DNA from: Lepisosteus oculatus
Taxonomy: Eukaryota > Chordata > Actinopteri > Semionotiformes > Lepisosteidae
Assembly: GCF_040954835.1 (NCBI RefSeq)
Contig: NC_090696.1
Span: forward strand, 72,539,722-72,603,721
Length of the DNA stretch: 64,000 nt
Direction: 5' to 3'
In this document: one piece after another, positions 22,830-36,465 of the stretch
Numbering within the stretch: the first letter of the stretch is position 1
Layout: each line of letters opens with the position of its first letter
Translations under genes and position numbers: made by a program
Notes under the pieces: generated by a model
Told to the model about the DNA's origin: nothing
The model's input: the letters and a program-made list of their open reading frames with translations, nothing else
Databases searched by the model: none

Positions 22830-25800
22830 TTCCTCTTACTCCAACCTGAAAATAATAATGACCGCTTTAGTGCTATGAAATCAAACATTCTATATAGTCT
22901 CAATAATCTAGCAAATATACTGTTGAAAATTCAACAATTTTAAGTGAAATATATTGCCTTTCTGCTTTGTGCATCCATAACTTTTACAGTAATGTGTCAT
23001 ACAGTAGATCGGGTCAGCTAAGTCCGTCAAAGTCAATTATGAAGCAGAGAATTCAGACAAATTATAAACGTATTGTAATATTTCAAAAAACAAATAAAAA
23101 ACTATGTACCAGTTTTGAGATGTGCAAAATATACAAAGGGACTGAGTACACACTTCAAAACATTTTACTGCCATTCTTAATGTTTTGGTATTTAAATTGC
23201 CGTTTGCTTTCCCCAATGATACCCAAACCAAACAATGCCTATAATTACAATGTTTTGACTGCATTTTTATAAATGTAGCCAAAAAGTGTTACTACATGCT
23301 ATTAGAGTTTTTTTTGTCAAAACAAAATAGTTTATAACAGAATATTTATTTTTAATCCATTTCTAACAATTTTTGTCTTCCAATACAGGACTATAGGTCA
23401 TTGAAAAAATATCACTCCTAGTGAGTCTTAAACACACCCCATCAGATGTGGCACAGACAGTCAAGTATTTGAAGGGATTATGATAAAAAAACACTAAAAG
23501 TTCAACATGTTCAAACAATATCTAGTAATTAAGCAAATGTTTTAGTTTATCAAGCAATTAGGAAAACCACACATTCTCTAAGCTATAAAACATTTCCCTA
23601 AGGTAAAAGAAAGCAGACTGTTATGAATTATTATGATATGATTAATCAAGCCAGGATAATCACCATGTGGTCTAAGGATCATGAAAACAAAAATGTTACT
23701 AACAGGCCTAAACTAGATTGACACACTGTTATGGTGGTGTCCATTTCTATACCAATTGTTCTGTAACATTAGGTAATACAGAACATTTCTGTATGATATG
23801 CAAGTTGTATATATACATTTATATACATTTTTAACATAATTAAACAATCCTTTTGGAATTACTATCTGAATTTTAGCTTCCCTTTGTGTGTCCATATACA
23901 TCCAGTTCATCAATATACAATTATAAAGGGTCAACCACAACAGCGGCAAATTCAGATCACTTCCTCTAATTCTGGTACAGCAAGAATATTCTCATGTCTG
24001 AAAGTACTTTCTGTTACTATTGGAGACAATTCCCAGCAGGCAATACTTCCCAGCTAGCAATGTCATCGTATTATTAATTTTCTCAATCAGTTTTAACATT
24101 AGAATTCTAAAGCTTAAAAAAGGCAAGAAAATGGTTTACTAAGGTAAAAAATAATTTACTTTCATTTTAAAACAGATATTTTTTATGGCGTTACTTTATT
24201 GCGATGACATTTTAAATGTTAATTACAGTTAATGATACCATCTTACTCATCATCAGCATGTTGTCTGCAATATACTGTGAGTACTGTCTTTTCATTTCTC
24301 CTGTGAGAAAGTATAAACATGATTTTCCAGAAATAATATCAAACAGTATCAAAATCATATTGACAGAATAAATTGACAGAACAAGTCTAAACTCATCATT
24401 TGAATGCTGATCAAGGCTGTTCAAGTCTTGTCTCACGCTTATAGACTCAACGATCAACAGTGATGGTCTACCTAGTACCTAGTCTTGGTTGTGTATGTAC
24501 TTTAAGAATACTAGACAAGATAATGGAATTGAATTACATACTACAGATATAGAAATCACAAAAAAGAGATTTGCATAAATTCCCATTCTGCTAAATTCTA
24601 AAAATTCTGCATCAGTGCTGAGAAAGAAAGCCACATATTTTATGTAAATTACGTATTTTTTCTCTGGGCACACAAATTCACGCTGGTTCAAGACAATGGT
24701 TCTAATTATGTATACATTATTAAATCAGATGAAGACAAATTTACTGTACATACACAGAATCCAAAAAAATGTTGGGTCTTTGTCCTAGAAAAAAAAAACA
24801 TCCCTGTGCTGTAAATTCACGTTTTTCTTTCAATAATAAACATAACAGTGCCACCATTTGGATGTTCCATATACTGCAGCAGCTTTTGAGAATTGTTGCA
24901 TTTATAGACATTTGCAGATAGGAAATAATTAATAGAATCTCTTTCTATAAAATATTTGTTTCATAGAAACAAATCTTTACCCACACATACAGTACAATTT
25001 ACATGTTTTGATGGCACATGAAATAAAGAATATTTTAAAACTTTATGGAACCTGAATAATGTGACCTTTGACACTAGGAAATAAAAATGAGCACATTCCA
25101 TCTATTAATAAAATGAAATAATGTTATGTTTTTGTTATATACTGATGCAGAAAATGAAATACAACACTCAGATATAAAGGATTGCAGAAATATTTTATAC
25201 CTAGATATCCATACAAAATCATAGAAAATGTGAGCAGACCATCATAATTCATTTTCAGTATAAGATGTGACTTCTCTGAACACTGACACAATCCTAGGAC
25301 AATGCTGAAGCGATAGAACTGATCATCTTCTGGGTACGAACTCTTCCTATGCGAGACAGCCATTTGATGTTGTTTACTTTTGAGGGCGTTTTTTAACCCG
25401 TGGAAGAACTACAGTATTAGGGTCGAGTAAGGAGAAAATGCTGACTACAACCTTTTCTTAAAGTCAGGCCTTTGTAATCCTAGCAGGATATGGTCTTGTC
25501 CAGAAGGACACTACTGCATTAGTTTGCAAGAGCAGAAAAACAACTGGCTCAAGGCCTTTGTCAAAGTATTGCTGAGAAGTAAGGTGGTACTCCATCTGCA
25601 CCAAAACCATTTTTGCGTTAAGAAGATTTCTCCTCACAACAGCGCAGGTTCACTGCATTTTCGGTGGGCTTGCACAACACCGTTAGCATAAAGCTCACCA
25701 TGACGTCTCCACCTGTGTTGTTTTCCATCAGGTCTGTCAAGGGCAAAATTATATTCATCAGGGAAGAAAATAGCCACCCCTCCTCTGTGCCGCCACCCTG

Positions 25801-26999
25801 GACATTTTCTGGCCCACAGAAGATAGCTGATCTCTCAGCAGTTAACATACAAGTATTGTCCCTGATGAAGCAGAGGATCCAATTCTCCAGAAGCTTATCC
25901 ATAAGGTAACACAAGCAAGTCACCTTCAATTATACCAACAGCAGCTGGGTAATCATCGTCGCTCAAGCAAGCCACGGGAACTCGTTCTCTGTTCTTGCAA
26001 TAATTAAAATCACATCTTTTACATGGCCGTTCCAACAGATTCTTTGTGTAATTTTAACGGGAGGCTAATACCAAACACAGTAAATGAAGAGACAGTAAAT
26101 GTTAGTTTAAGACGATAGTTCAGGAGGAAGTGAGATGCTAAACTCACCCACTTGTGCCTACAAATCTATAACATCTTGCTTGCATCTTGGTTTGTTTTAA
26201 CATCCTTTCTTCCACCCCATCTTTAACGCAACAGCAACTCCAGGGTTTATCTTTCATTAAAGAGGCTCCAAGGGAGTTACCCAAATAAAGCTAGGTATTT
26301 GAATCTTGCCTCTTCTCTGTCGACGAAACTAGTGAAAAAATTCCGTAGAGCTGCAGTGGAGTTCTGTTTCAGTTCATTTTTAAAAGAAAAAAATACAGTA
26401 TTAATTTACTGTACATTATTCTGTGGCAAACAATAAGCTCAGAAATGTAAAATAAAATGGTTTTCAACATTATAATGATTATTAACAGGGAAACTTAAAT
26501 AAGGAATAAAGAAAACATGGTTTAGAATCAATGTGGTTTCTAGTGACCAATTTTTTTTAAACGTTCCAGGATGTACTTGAACTAGAACAGTGGCTTTTCA
26601 ACTACTTTACCCCTTTTTTAAGTAATATATAAGAATAAAGACTCCCAACTAAAATATAACACCAGACCGAAGCCTAAAATTACTCTAAAAAATGCTACTA
26701 TCAAATAAGTGGCATAAAATGCACAACTGAAGCTAAGTACTGTAGATCTATTTTAAGAAAAGAGCTGTCAGACGTTTTAAGAAGCATGAGAGTACTTATT
26801 TTATTCAATACTGGACATTTTTTTTTCTGGGGACCCCTAAAGAGAATATGAGGCATTTTATTTCAGGTACTGTATTTCATTTCATTTAGAAGACTGAATG
26901 TTCTGTATTAGATAATAAAACACTGCTAAACACAGTAGCTAAAAAAGGGCTAGAATGTAAGCAGTAAAAAATGCCATTAAACATCCATCCTAACCATTT

Positions 27000-27205
27000 C
27001 TTCCAATTCAGAGTCATGGAGAAGCGAGAGCCAATACCAGTCCATCACAAGGCAGACACATATTTTAGCTAGAAACGCACTCACACCTAGGGCAAATTAT
27101 CACAAAAGCCAATCTACCTACAGTACCAACATGTCTTTGGACAGTGTGAGCCCAAGGTCCCAGCGCTGCAAGGCAGCAATGCTAGCCTCTGCGCTACTGT
27201 GTTGC
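27000..27205 (-). repeat. tRNA-type SINE
   Basis: Reverse complement opens with a tRNA-like head (cagtagcgcagaggctagca), then 'cagcgctgggacct', then a body with 'gtccaaagacatg' and a tail-like 'gaattggaagaaatggttagg'. It has lost a middle piece. Lies between exon 2 and the candidate exon 1 of SPARCL1. Confidence 0.55.
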
Positions 27206-28478
27206 CAGCAAGCAAATATTTCTTATATTATATTTTATATTTAGAGAGAATTCCTAGAGTATTCTAATTACTATACTATTACTATTCAATAATACAGGAA
27301 TATTTTGATTTAAATAATGCAATCGAATGCCAGAGAAACATATCTGTTTTTAGAATTTTCTTTTGATATTTAAAAGTTCAAGTCAATCACCATTGTATGT
27401 CAATTCTACCTTTCTTAAATTTAGTTCAAGAAATTTGCAGGTATCCCCCTAATTTGGATCAGAATTCTGTTACCCAGAACAGCAGACACTGTTGTTATGA
27501 CAACAGGCTTTTGAGGTTTTTGTTTCTCAAAGGTCAGATTCAGAATCCTGCGCGGAAAAGTAAACAGATGAAACTACTAGACTGGAAAAAGAGTTGACTA
27601 AGTATACAAACTTTTTGTCCCTTGGTATTAACAATGAGGGCGTTAATGTCGCTACCTCAAAAGAACAATGGAACATTGGATCGCTTCCAAACAGGATAAC
27701 AAAAGCTGACAAATACAGCATGTCATAGTTGATAAATTACCTGAATAAAATGGAATTTTAACCAAACCTTTTACTTTTACTTCTGGGACATAGTTAAAAA
27801 ACAGATCACAAATCAAAATGTTTTATATGTTTTCTCATAATTACCAAATAACACCATAAATCTTTTAGTCTGCTTTAGGCATTTCATTTTTTTAAATGTC
27901 ATTATAATCAAGAGATTATTTTCCCTTCCTCAAAAATGTATGTCTGTAAACATCTGTATGGTTTCTATCTTTGGGAAAACAATATATTTTTCTTGCTACT
28001 GACATTTAATCTAAAAAAATCCCCACATAGTTAGTATTTTATTCAATTATTATATTTCATATACTTGATTAGTCATTTATTATAAAAATACAAAAGTAAT
28101 AAGTGAGAACTTGGACCACAAAGCATCATTTTAAGTTATACTATTGCAAAATAATGTAGCCTGAGGACAGATTAAACAAATATAGCATAGAAATGAATTT
28201 TGGACAAAGATCAGACAGCTTGGTCTTAACTACCTATAACTCAATCACAATTAGATAAAATAATTTCACAATTTATTTTACATTGAATGAAAATCTTCAT
28301 TATCTTTTTTTGTGTTAAGGCACATTTAAAAATGACCAAATAGGATATTTCACGTACAGTAATTCAGGCCTCTGACAGTTAATTCATTTCTAAAATTACG
28401 GCTTCTCTATATTAGTGTTCCGTACTTTTCTTTGCATCTTTATGGGATATTAGTGAAAACAAAGCAGATAAAAATTAC

Positions 28479-28590
28479 CTTGAATCTGTGACTATGGGCA
28501 GATTCTGATTGTCGAAAAAGATTCTGTTCGGAAGGGATTGTAGATTTGTCTGCCTGATCCCAGACTGCAGATGCATACTGAGACAAAGCT
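28479..28590 (-). other. SPARCL1: Candidate untranslated exon 1 of SPARCL1
   Basis: Minus strand: an exon-like stretch ending CACAGATTCAAG before the donor gtaatt, starting about 30 bp downstream of a TATA-like ATAAAAG (28614-28620). It would splice to exon 2 across a 5.6-kb intron; SPARC-family genes have a noncoding first exon. It contains an upstream ATG whose frame stays open and stops within the exon 2 leader, just before the main ATG. No transcript evidence is available. Confidence 0.4.
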
Positions 28591-28613
28591 GCTCTGAACA
28601 GAAATATCCATGT

Positions 28614-28620
28614 CTTTTAT
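28614..28620 (-). promoter_or_regulatory. SPARCL1: Candidate TATA box of SPARCL1
   Basis: ATAAAAG on the minus strand, correctly spaced from a plausible start at about 28590. Confidence 0.35.
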
Positions 28621-29092
28621 TCATGCTCCTCAGTCTGGAAACAATGAAGGCATGCAGGAACGGAGCCCTGTGAAAAAGCAGCAGTCAGTGCTTAGAAGGG
28701 AAAATCTAAGGCTGACATCAATATTAAGAATAATTACATTTTAGAAGATCACATTTTGTATTGAAAATATGCAGGTTCCTATCATATTTATACCCAGGTT
28801 TCATTTCACCTTGTAACTTTGTTTTCACGTGTTTTTTTAACAAAGTCAATTTGTTAGTTGGCTAGGCAAATAGTGATTTGTACACCTGATTTGGTCAGCA
28901 TTCTCCACAGAGTTTGCTGAAGCTGCTGAATTCCAGAGAGAAATCGAGAGAGAAATATTTGAATGTGCTATAAATTCATCTCCCTTTGAAAGGATCCCTA
29001 AGGATCTGATAAATTCACTCAGACATAATCTCATAAGGATTACTTTAAAAAAAAAATTTTTTTTCATTAGTTTATAATAGTGAAATCTAAAG

Positions 29093-29181
29093 AGAATGAA
29101 TAAAACACCAAATATTTCTCCATGAATTGACAAGCTATCCTTGTCAATTCATGGAGAAATATTTGGTGTTTCATTCATTCT
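29093..29181. repeat. Long near-perfect inverted repeat (hairpin)
   Basis: Arms 29093-29134 and 29140-29181, 42 nt each, differ at one position and flank a 5-nt spacer (ctatc). It contains no microsatellite. Either strand would fold into a stable stem-loop if transcribed. Confidence 0.9.
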
Positions 29182-32100
29182 TAAATATTCATTCTAAAAT
29201 AATTCTGTATTCTTAAATAGAAATGCTGTATTTATGAACAAAACGTTTCCTCACTACAGTTACAGATGTTTGTAACAGTGACTGTGCTTTCCTGTTTAAT
29301 CACTTGCTGTAAAGTCCCAGCTTTGGAAGTTGTATAAAACTGTTTTGTGTTCTAGTATTTAGGAGCAAAATAGCTTCAATTCATGTTGCATATGTTTCTC
29401 ACTCTTTACCTTCAACAAATTATGCTCTAAGTGGAAGGAATGCATCATCAACACAATTTGTTTTCTGCTGTTTGTATCTCCTCTATAGGTTCTTTACTCA
29501 ATAGTCGCTTCATTAGTCAAAGCTGAGTGTCCATAAATGCCTTGGACACACAAAACATGCATACATCATCATCACAATCATCATTGCCAGGGCTCCCAAA
29601 AGTTTTCCAAACATATTTCTTCATCGTCCATTCTTATGTTTTCTTTTTACTGTAGTTCATTTTTGGGCTCCTGTAATCTGTTCTGATATTTTCCTGGTCC
29701 ATTTCTCTTGCTAAGGATTGTTTCCTGAATCTTTTACTGCTGTTGTACTTATATGCTTATATGTACTCTGACTCACTGATTTCCTTCTCTGCTCCCAGAA
29801 CCCTGGACTTACATTTATCTTTTATATACTGTACATATTTTTTATGCAGCATACAGATTTAACAACTATATGTTAATAAGGGCAGCACATGTTGGTCCCT
29901 TTAAGACACAAAGGCAATTTTAATTTTATATTGTTCATTAAAAATCATAGTTCCGAAAGCACTCAAGTGTATTTTTTCTCTTCTTTTTATGGACAACTGT
30001 TTTGTAACTGGAGACATTCCATTAAAACATGAAATTGTTTTGACCTCTTGTATTTTGGAAAATACAGTATGACGTCATTCTCAATGGGAAGACAATTTTG
30101 GTTAAACGATGCTTTGAAACCTCTCTGTCCATTTACAAATTTTGGCTCGCCGCATTTCTCACACTTCTCCTGGAGCTTGTGACCCAGATATTAATTCTTT
30201 TCGACACGCTTTCTGGTCTGGAGTCCCCCTTTCTCGCATGCTCTTTAATTCGCTCTACTTTGCTTCAAATTCCTGCACTCTTCCTCTTTCTCCAAATGTT
30301 TTCTTCTTTTTACTTTCTAGGGAGTCATCTCTGTTGCTTATTAAGTGTGTTTGAGATGAGAAACTTTTTTAATGCTTTGAGTCAAACAATGTGCTCCTCT
30401 CAGAATCATAGTTATCACACCTAAAGGTGGGCAGATACTGCAACCTGAAACATTGTGAACCAAAAAAACATTTCTTAGCAAATTCTGAAGACAAGAAAAT
30501 AACAAATGTAATATTTGTTTAATCATGAAGTACATTAAATACTGCTCTTTTTTGGTTCACTTTCTAAGCATTTCTCCAAATTAGTCACAAGGGGGCATAG
30601 TAACTACTGATATAGATAAGAAATGACACTTGGTGCCTTTTGTCTTGCGTTTTTTTCCTCAATGTTGAAAGTAACTGAATACCTTGAAAAGAAATATACA
30701 GAATAGAAACCTGTGTATACAGTATGCTGTTTGTACTAAACCCAGAAAGTCTGAAAATGAACTTAAAGAAAAAGATTATAGCCTTCCGACAAAAGAATGG
30801 GTCAACTAATGGCTCAACATACTACTGTATATACATATATATAGTATGTCAATTGATATCATCAATTGAAATCCAGCTTTCCAAAGTAAAATGGTCTAAT
30901 GTGCTTCAAGAGTGGAAGAAGCTCAAACAACATGACGTGACGAGTGTTGCCTGTTTAAACAAACCCATTCAAGCGTCGAATGATCTGAAAGCAAGAATGT
31001 GCTGCAGAAGCAGCAGACACCCTAAAAAGATATTTGCTTGGATGAAGAGAAAAATAAGTGATTAAGTGAGAACACAAGCAAGAGGATGCGACATAACTGC
31101 AAGAGTAAATTGTCCAAAGACCAGACGCACCGCAAGACAAATCAAAGTTAATGGGAAAAGTCCAAGGCTCAGAAATAAAACTACGAAAAAATACCTTTCA
31201 TTTAACAATTTGGATGGAAATAGTTGAACATAGAAGTGAATTGAAAAAAAAAACGGGAGGCTCCTTCAACTGCAAGTGGACTGATAAAAGCTGAAGTACT
31301 GTAGTTATTTCTATCACAAAGTGCCTGTAATAGATTATATAGGCAAACAGCAGAAACTAGCAAGTTTGTCCATAGGATCATTCTTTTTTTACTTTCTTAT
31401 TGTTTTGCTAATTTCTGCTTGTTTGCTACACCAACTGAGCAACTAAACCATAATTTATTTAAACGGACAGTTATTGCTGGCATTACTACACTTACCACCA
31501 TTTTTTATTTATTTTTTCAAATTCCTATTGAAATTGATAAACAGCATTGCAGATAAATATGATTTCAACTACTAAAGGACAAAATGCCTGAATTTTGTGT
31601 TTTACCACCCACAGAATATTGGGGGAGGAAACAAATATTGCTTATTTCTTGGCAGCGATTCCAAACTTTAATGTATAACACATACAGTATTACTATTTCA
31701 TTTTTTCTTTTCTATCTTATTTTAGCATATAAAGCTCTGCAGTATCACAACAGGACAGGTTCCAAATATGCCAGGAGAGGAAATCTGAAGGCTCTCAGGA
31801 CTACTACTGTGAAAGGCCAAGAATCATTCTTTAGCAAGAGAGCTAGGTGAGAGTAGGGAATGTTCCCCAGACAGACAGAGCACACACACTAGACTTGGGA
31901 CTTGTTTAATATGATATTTTGTACAAGGGGACAAGCACACTCTGTGACGAAAAGTTCAGTGGATCATTCAGTGGACAGGCTGTTTAGAAATCAGATCTAC
32001 TGTATATGAGGCCAAACATTGTCCCAGGAAATCCCAGGAAACATCTGCCAGATGTTTTAATTTCCCTTATAATGGAGGAGCAGAAAGAGAGGAAGGCAGT

Positions 32101-34440
32101 CCTTCATTTTTGCCCCTGAAATTCAGCATGCTACTGTACGCTTCAGGGGAAAGATACCGCTCATCTCCCCAGACGGGGTCACAGCCACGTATTGTAGAAC
32201 AAAGGCTCATCTTAAGAAACTGCAGGCAGCTACAGTAAGATCTTGTAAACATTGTAAGTCGCTGAAAGAGCAAAGATCATACTCATTAAAATCATCTGCT
32301 AGAGAGTGAATACCTTCATCACTCTGGAAAAGGTAAAGGGCAATTAACTTCAAGGTGTTTATAATTAAGGAAAATAGGAGAGTGAGACTGGCAAGTTTTT
32401 TGGAGTTCTGTGAACCATTTTACCAAACACCGAATTAGAAGAAATTATGGGGCCAATCTACAATGTTTAAGGGGGAACTCCAGTATAAAACACAGTTAAA
32501 AAGTAAGACCAATATTTATTTTTATGTCAATTGTAATATTCTTCTTTGCTGAAAAAGCAGGATTTCGAAATAAAGCTTTTCTTAGGTTTAATTGTGAAAT
32601 TCTTTAAACATATACTTGAAAAGTCAAGGGGAAGTGTAGAAAATGAGGGAAAGTATATCATCATTATTAAGTAACAGATAAATTAACAGGATTTTATTGA
32701 ATAGTCCATAACAGATGTAATGAAGTCAAAAATGCCTTTCAGGTCTCTGCATTAGACATTAACTCACTGAAAGAGTTTTGAGAAAATAATTTACATTAAC
32801 AGTTATGTAATTGCAAAAAATATTTAATATTGTCTTAATATTGTAGGTGTGTATACACAATCACACATATCTGATAAAACTTTTTTTTTATCCTTTCTGC
32901 AATTTCCTTTGGTTAATGACTGCCCAAGCAAGTTTTGAATGTATGTTTTTCTATTTCGTTTTTGTTGTTTGTACAATTTTATCAGATTTAATCTCTGTTA
33001 CTTCAGTGACATTATTGTAAATCACATACTTGACTGTACTGTAATTACTGCATTTCTAAACATGAGTGCCTAGTTTTATTAATTTGTAAAATAAACTATT
33101 AAAACAATTCCACATAATCAGATACCACAGACAGTGGTCCTGTTGCTGTGAAGGCACACTCAAAATATTTAATCTGAATAATGGTTCACTTAACATTCAC
33201 ATAATTTCATAATTTCTTTGAATAAACCACTTCTTTTTAATCCTGGAATCCTTAAAAAGGCAATGGGTGGCTGTGACTGTCAGAAGAGGTGAGACAGCCG
33301 TGGGGTTTCTTTAATCCAGGAGGTAAAAACTGCAGATTGTGAAGCTGCAACATCATGAAGAGAACATTTCTTTTAAATGGTACTACACCTTTTTGGTTCA
33401 TGAAAATCCGTCCATAATTAACAATTTTTTTAGGTATTTGTTGCACTTCAACATTTGAATATGAAGAACGCCCAGCCTAAGTCTCTTTTGCTGTTATTTT
33501 GTGAATTTCAACACACGCTTTCCTTACTCACCTGTTGAATGTACTTGTGTGTTAGTTTTGTTTCTTTTTTTAATTTATACCTCTGTAATTCTCTATGGTT
33601 ACTGTGCTTTATCATCATTTGGGTCTACTACAACATGTCTGGAAACAAAGAAATGAACTTTTCACCTTTCTTCAGGTTCATAGAAGCTGTGACTTATGCG
33701 ATCTGCTTAAGTTAAAACTATTTGAAGATTCAAGAAAAGCAAATTGAACACTTAAGCACTGTTCTCTCAATGAGAATTCGTTTTCAGTCATCGATTAAAA
33801 ATGATATTTATCAGAATATATAACATTAAAGTAACCCTGAACAGCTTTTGATCACCACACCAGCTGTGGAAGGCTATTTTGAGATCCTCAAAAAAATAAT
33901 TATTGATGATAAATATAGCTAATTGATAAAATATGGTTTATGCTGCACACAAAAAGGACATATTTATTTCTGTTCTATAGGGTGGCTTTGTGAGATCAGT
34001 CCTTCTCATGAAACGTTTTCTTCACACTGTCAATATCTAGAGTATGAACCTCATCAAGGCTTTTATGAGCTTAAAACATTTAGCAGATGGGTAAGTATTT
34101 TCTTAATTCAACACTCATTCGGTCAATACCAAAAACATTCTAAGAGCTCATAAAAGTAAATAGTTTTTTGAGGTTTTTATAAAGAAAATTAGACTGAATC
34201 ATGTCTGCTGTTTGGTCCACATAACCTCCAGTGATCAAACTGTGTAAAAGAAAATGGTTTCTTGCTACTTATTAAGATGTTTGAATAACAAATTACTGTA
34301 TCTATAAAATTATAGATACTTAGAAGACCTGCAAATTAATAAACTAATCAATCTGTAAGAACAAAATGATCTCAAATTTTGAGAGAGAAGAGAAAATGTG
34401 TGAAAGTTATTATTAATAATAGCTTTACATACCAAAGGAT

Positions 34441-34705
34441 CCCCAAAGTATTTTGTGGCACTTATTAGGCAAAGTGAGAAAATGCTTCATCGATTGAAAT
34501 AAAGGAAAGATCTGGGGAGACAGGCTGGTGGGCCAAAGTGGAATTTAGCCCCAGACATTAAGAACATTGCTATCGAATCTTTAATGACCAAGTAGTCAGG
34601 ACATTGGGTTAACACCCCATCCAGAGAATGGCACCTCTGAGGCACTGATATAGAAAGGGGGGACCTGAAACAAATGCTCTGCATACTGACACAGCAGCAA
34701 CCTGG
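34441..34705 (-). repeat. Fragment related to the 5S-type SINE at 37.6-38.1 kb
   Basis: Reverse complement carries 'tggatggggtgttaaccc', 'gtcctgactacttggtcatt' and 'ggggctaaattcc', which match the order of motifs in the middle of the element at 37.78-37.90 kb. Confidence 0.4.
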
Positions 34706-34709
34706 TTTT

Positions 34710-34950
34710 CCAAATAAGACACAACAATCCAATTGATTAACGAGATGTGTCTGGTTGGACGGTGTGCATGGACTTATTGCAGTATGAAAAAAACTGTATT
34801 TTTCAGTGATCTGTGAATCCTAGTACGGGTATCTCTTGTGCTTTAAAGATTCAGATGTGTTCTCATTTTTTTCACAAAGACGGAAATAAAAGTGTCCTCA
34901 AGGGGCACAAGTCTAGTAAAATATCATTTTTAAAATGTAAGTATATATAC
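34710..34950 (+). repeat. Diverged duplicate segment, copy 1
   Basis: Aligns by eye with 36200-36465: both contain 'cagcaatccaattg' or 'caacaatccaattg', 'ttcagatgtgttctcattt', 'gtcytcaaggg' and 'gtctrgtaaaatat' in the same order. Confidence 0.65.
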
Positions 34951-36199
34951 AATTTTATTTAGAGGTCTCCCAACTTTATATTAACCAGGCCCAGTCTTGC
35001 TTAGATCTTAGGTATGAGATCTGATCAGACAAACTATAAGGTAACAATGCTATTTTTGGTCACAGAAATTCTTCTATGTGATCTTAAAAATAATCTCCAG
35101 CTATATCACTGTCATTTTTAAGTTTAACACATTTAAATGGTTGATAACTGGATAACTACAGTAAGTTTTAATATATGGTATAGAAATCCCACTATAGAAA
35201 ATGTTCTCATTTTTATGTCATTGAGGAAGAATAATTTAGTAAACATTATACAGTAGCTTGACTTGCAAGTGGTTCAATATGTTTTTTTTTTTAAGTGTTC
35301 CTGCTTCCTTTGGTGTGTAAAAAGGACTTCAAATACAGTATCTACAGGTCAACTGCAATGTTTACTAACAGTTTGAAGGGTTGTACGTTTTTTGCTTTTT
35401 GCCAAGTGCTGGAACATCTTGCATTGCTGGGTTTAGGGTTTCTCCATGTGGTTTCACCACACTGCCTACACAAGCCACAGAGAAACAGACACGATTAAAA
35501 AAGAAACATCTGTGATAGTTTAACTCCAGTTCTAATGTGTAATGAATACATTATTCAGCCTCTCACGTCATATTTATTTCCTCAAATCGAGTCAATTCTT
35601 CAGTCACTTATGCTTTTAAACTGCCCCACCACAGACATAGAATTTGTTAACAGTGCTTTAATTAACATTAGATAACATCACAACTAATCAAAACACATGC
35701 ACCAACAACATAATATCATACCCTCGTGTTGTATTCCCTTGGAGAACTTGAAAGCACACAATTTGGGTATCGAGCACAAACAATAATACAAAAGTTTTTA
35801 ATTGATGACCATTTAGCAGTTAATCCTAAAAATATTGATAGCTTGGATTCAGATAAAAGAAGTGAATGCTCTTTCCCATACTGCTCCCGTACTGCTCTGT
35901 TTAATTGGAATGGATCTTAAAAATGTTCATATAATTAAACTTCACACAATGTGTACTGAAAACGTATTACAGCATATATAAGTGAAAGAGTGCTAAAATC
36001 CGCAAAAAGAAAGCATTTCTTCTCAGGGAATTGATTATAGCACCTCAACAGAGATATTAAAGAACAGAACACAGAAGTTATCCATATGCTGGAATTCCAT
36101 GGAAAGGCTAAAAAGTGAAAATACTGAAATTTAAACTTCACGTAGCACGTTTGTAAGCTTCATAATCTCATATATCTATGGCAGGTGTGTGTCGTTGTG

Positions 36200-36465
36200 T
36201 CCAAATAAGGCACAGCAATCCAATTGTTTAATGTGTTATGGCTGGATGGACAGAGTACATGAGTACATTTGTGAAGGGAATGGAAATTCAGGAGGTATTG
36301 TAACAGAAACCTCTGCTTTTCAGGAACCTCTGAATTCTGGTATGTGTATCTCCTGTGCCTTAACGGTTCAGATGTGTTCTCATTTTGTATTTTCACAGAT
36401 GGTGAAAAAGGTGTCTTCAAGGGCCAAAAGTCTGGTAAAATATAATTTAAAGAATTGCATATAAT
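36200..36465 (+). repeat. Diverged duplicate segment, copy 2
   Basis: Partner of 34710-34950, about 1.5 kb away in direct orientation. It has an internal stretch of about 40 nt that copy 1 lacks. Confidence 0.65.

Noticed and set aside
25124-25929. Two neighbouring minus-strand frames (79 and 103 codons) in SPARCL1 intron 1
   Set aside because: No known domain, no supporting splice sites linking them, and not needed for SPARCL1.
30098-31065. Plus-strand frames of about 110 codons
   Set aside because: Hydrophobic or Lys-rich chance frames in AT-rich DNA; no domain or gene context.
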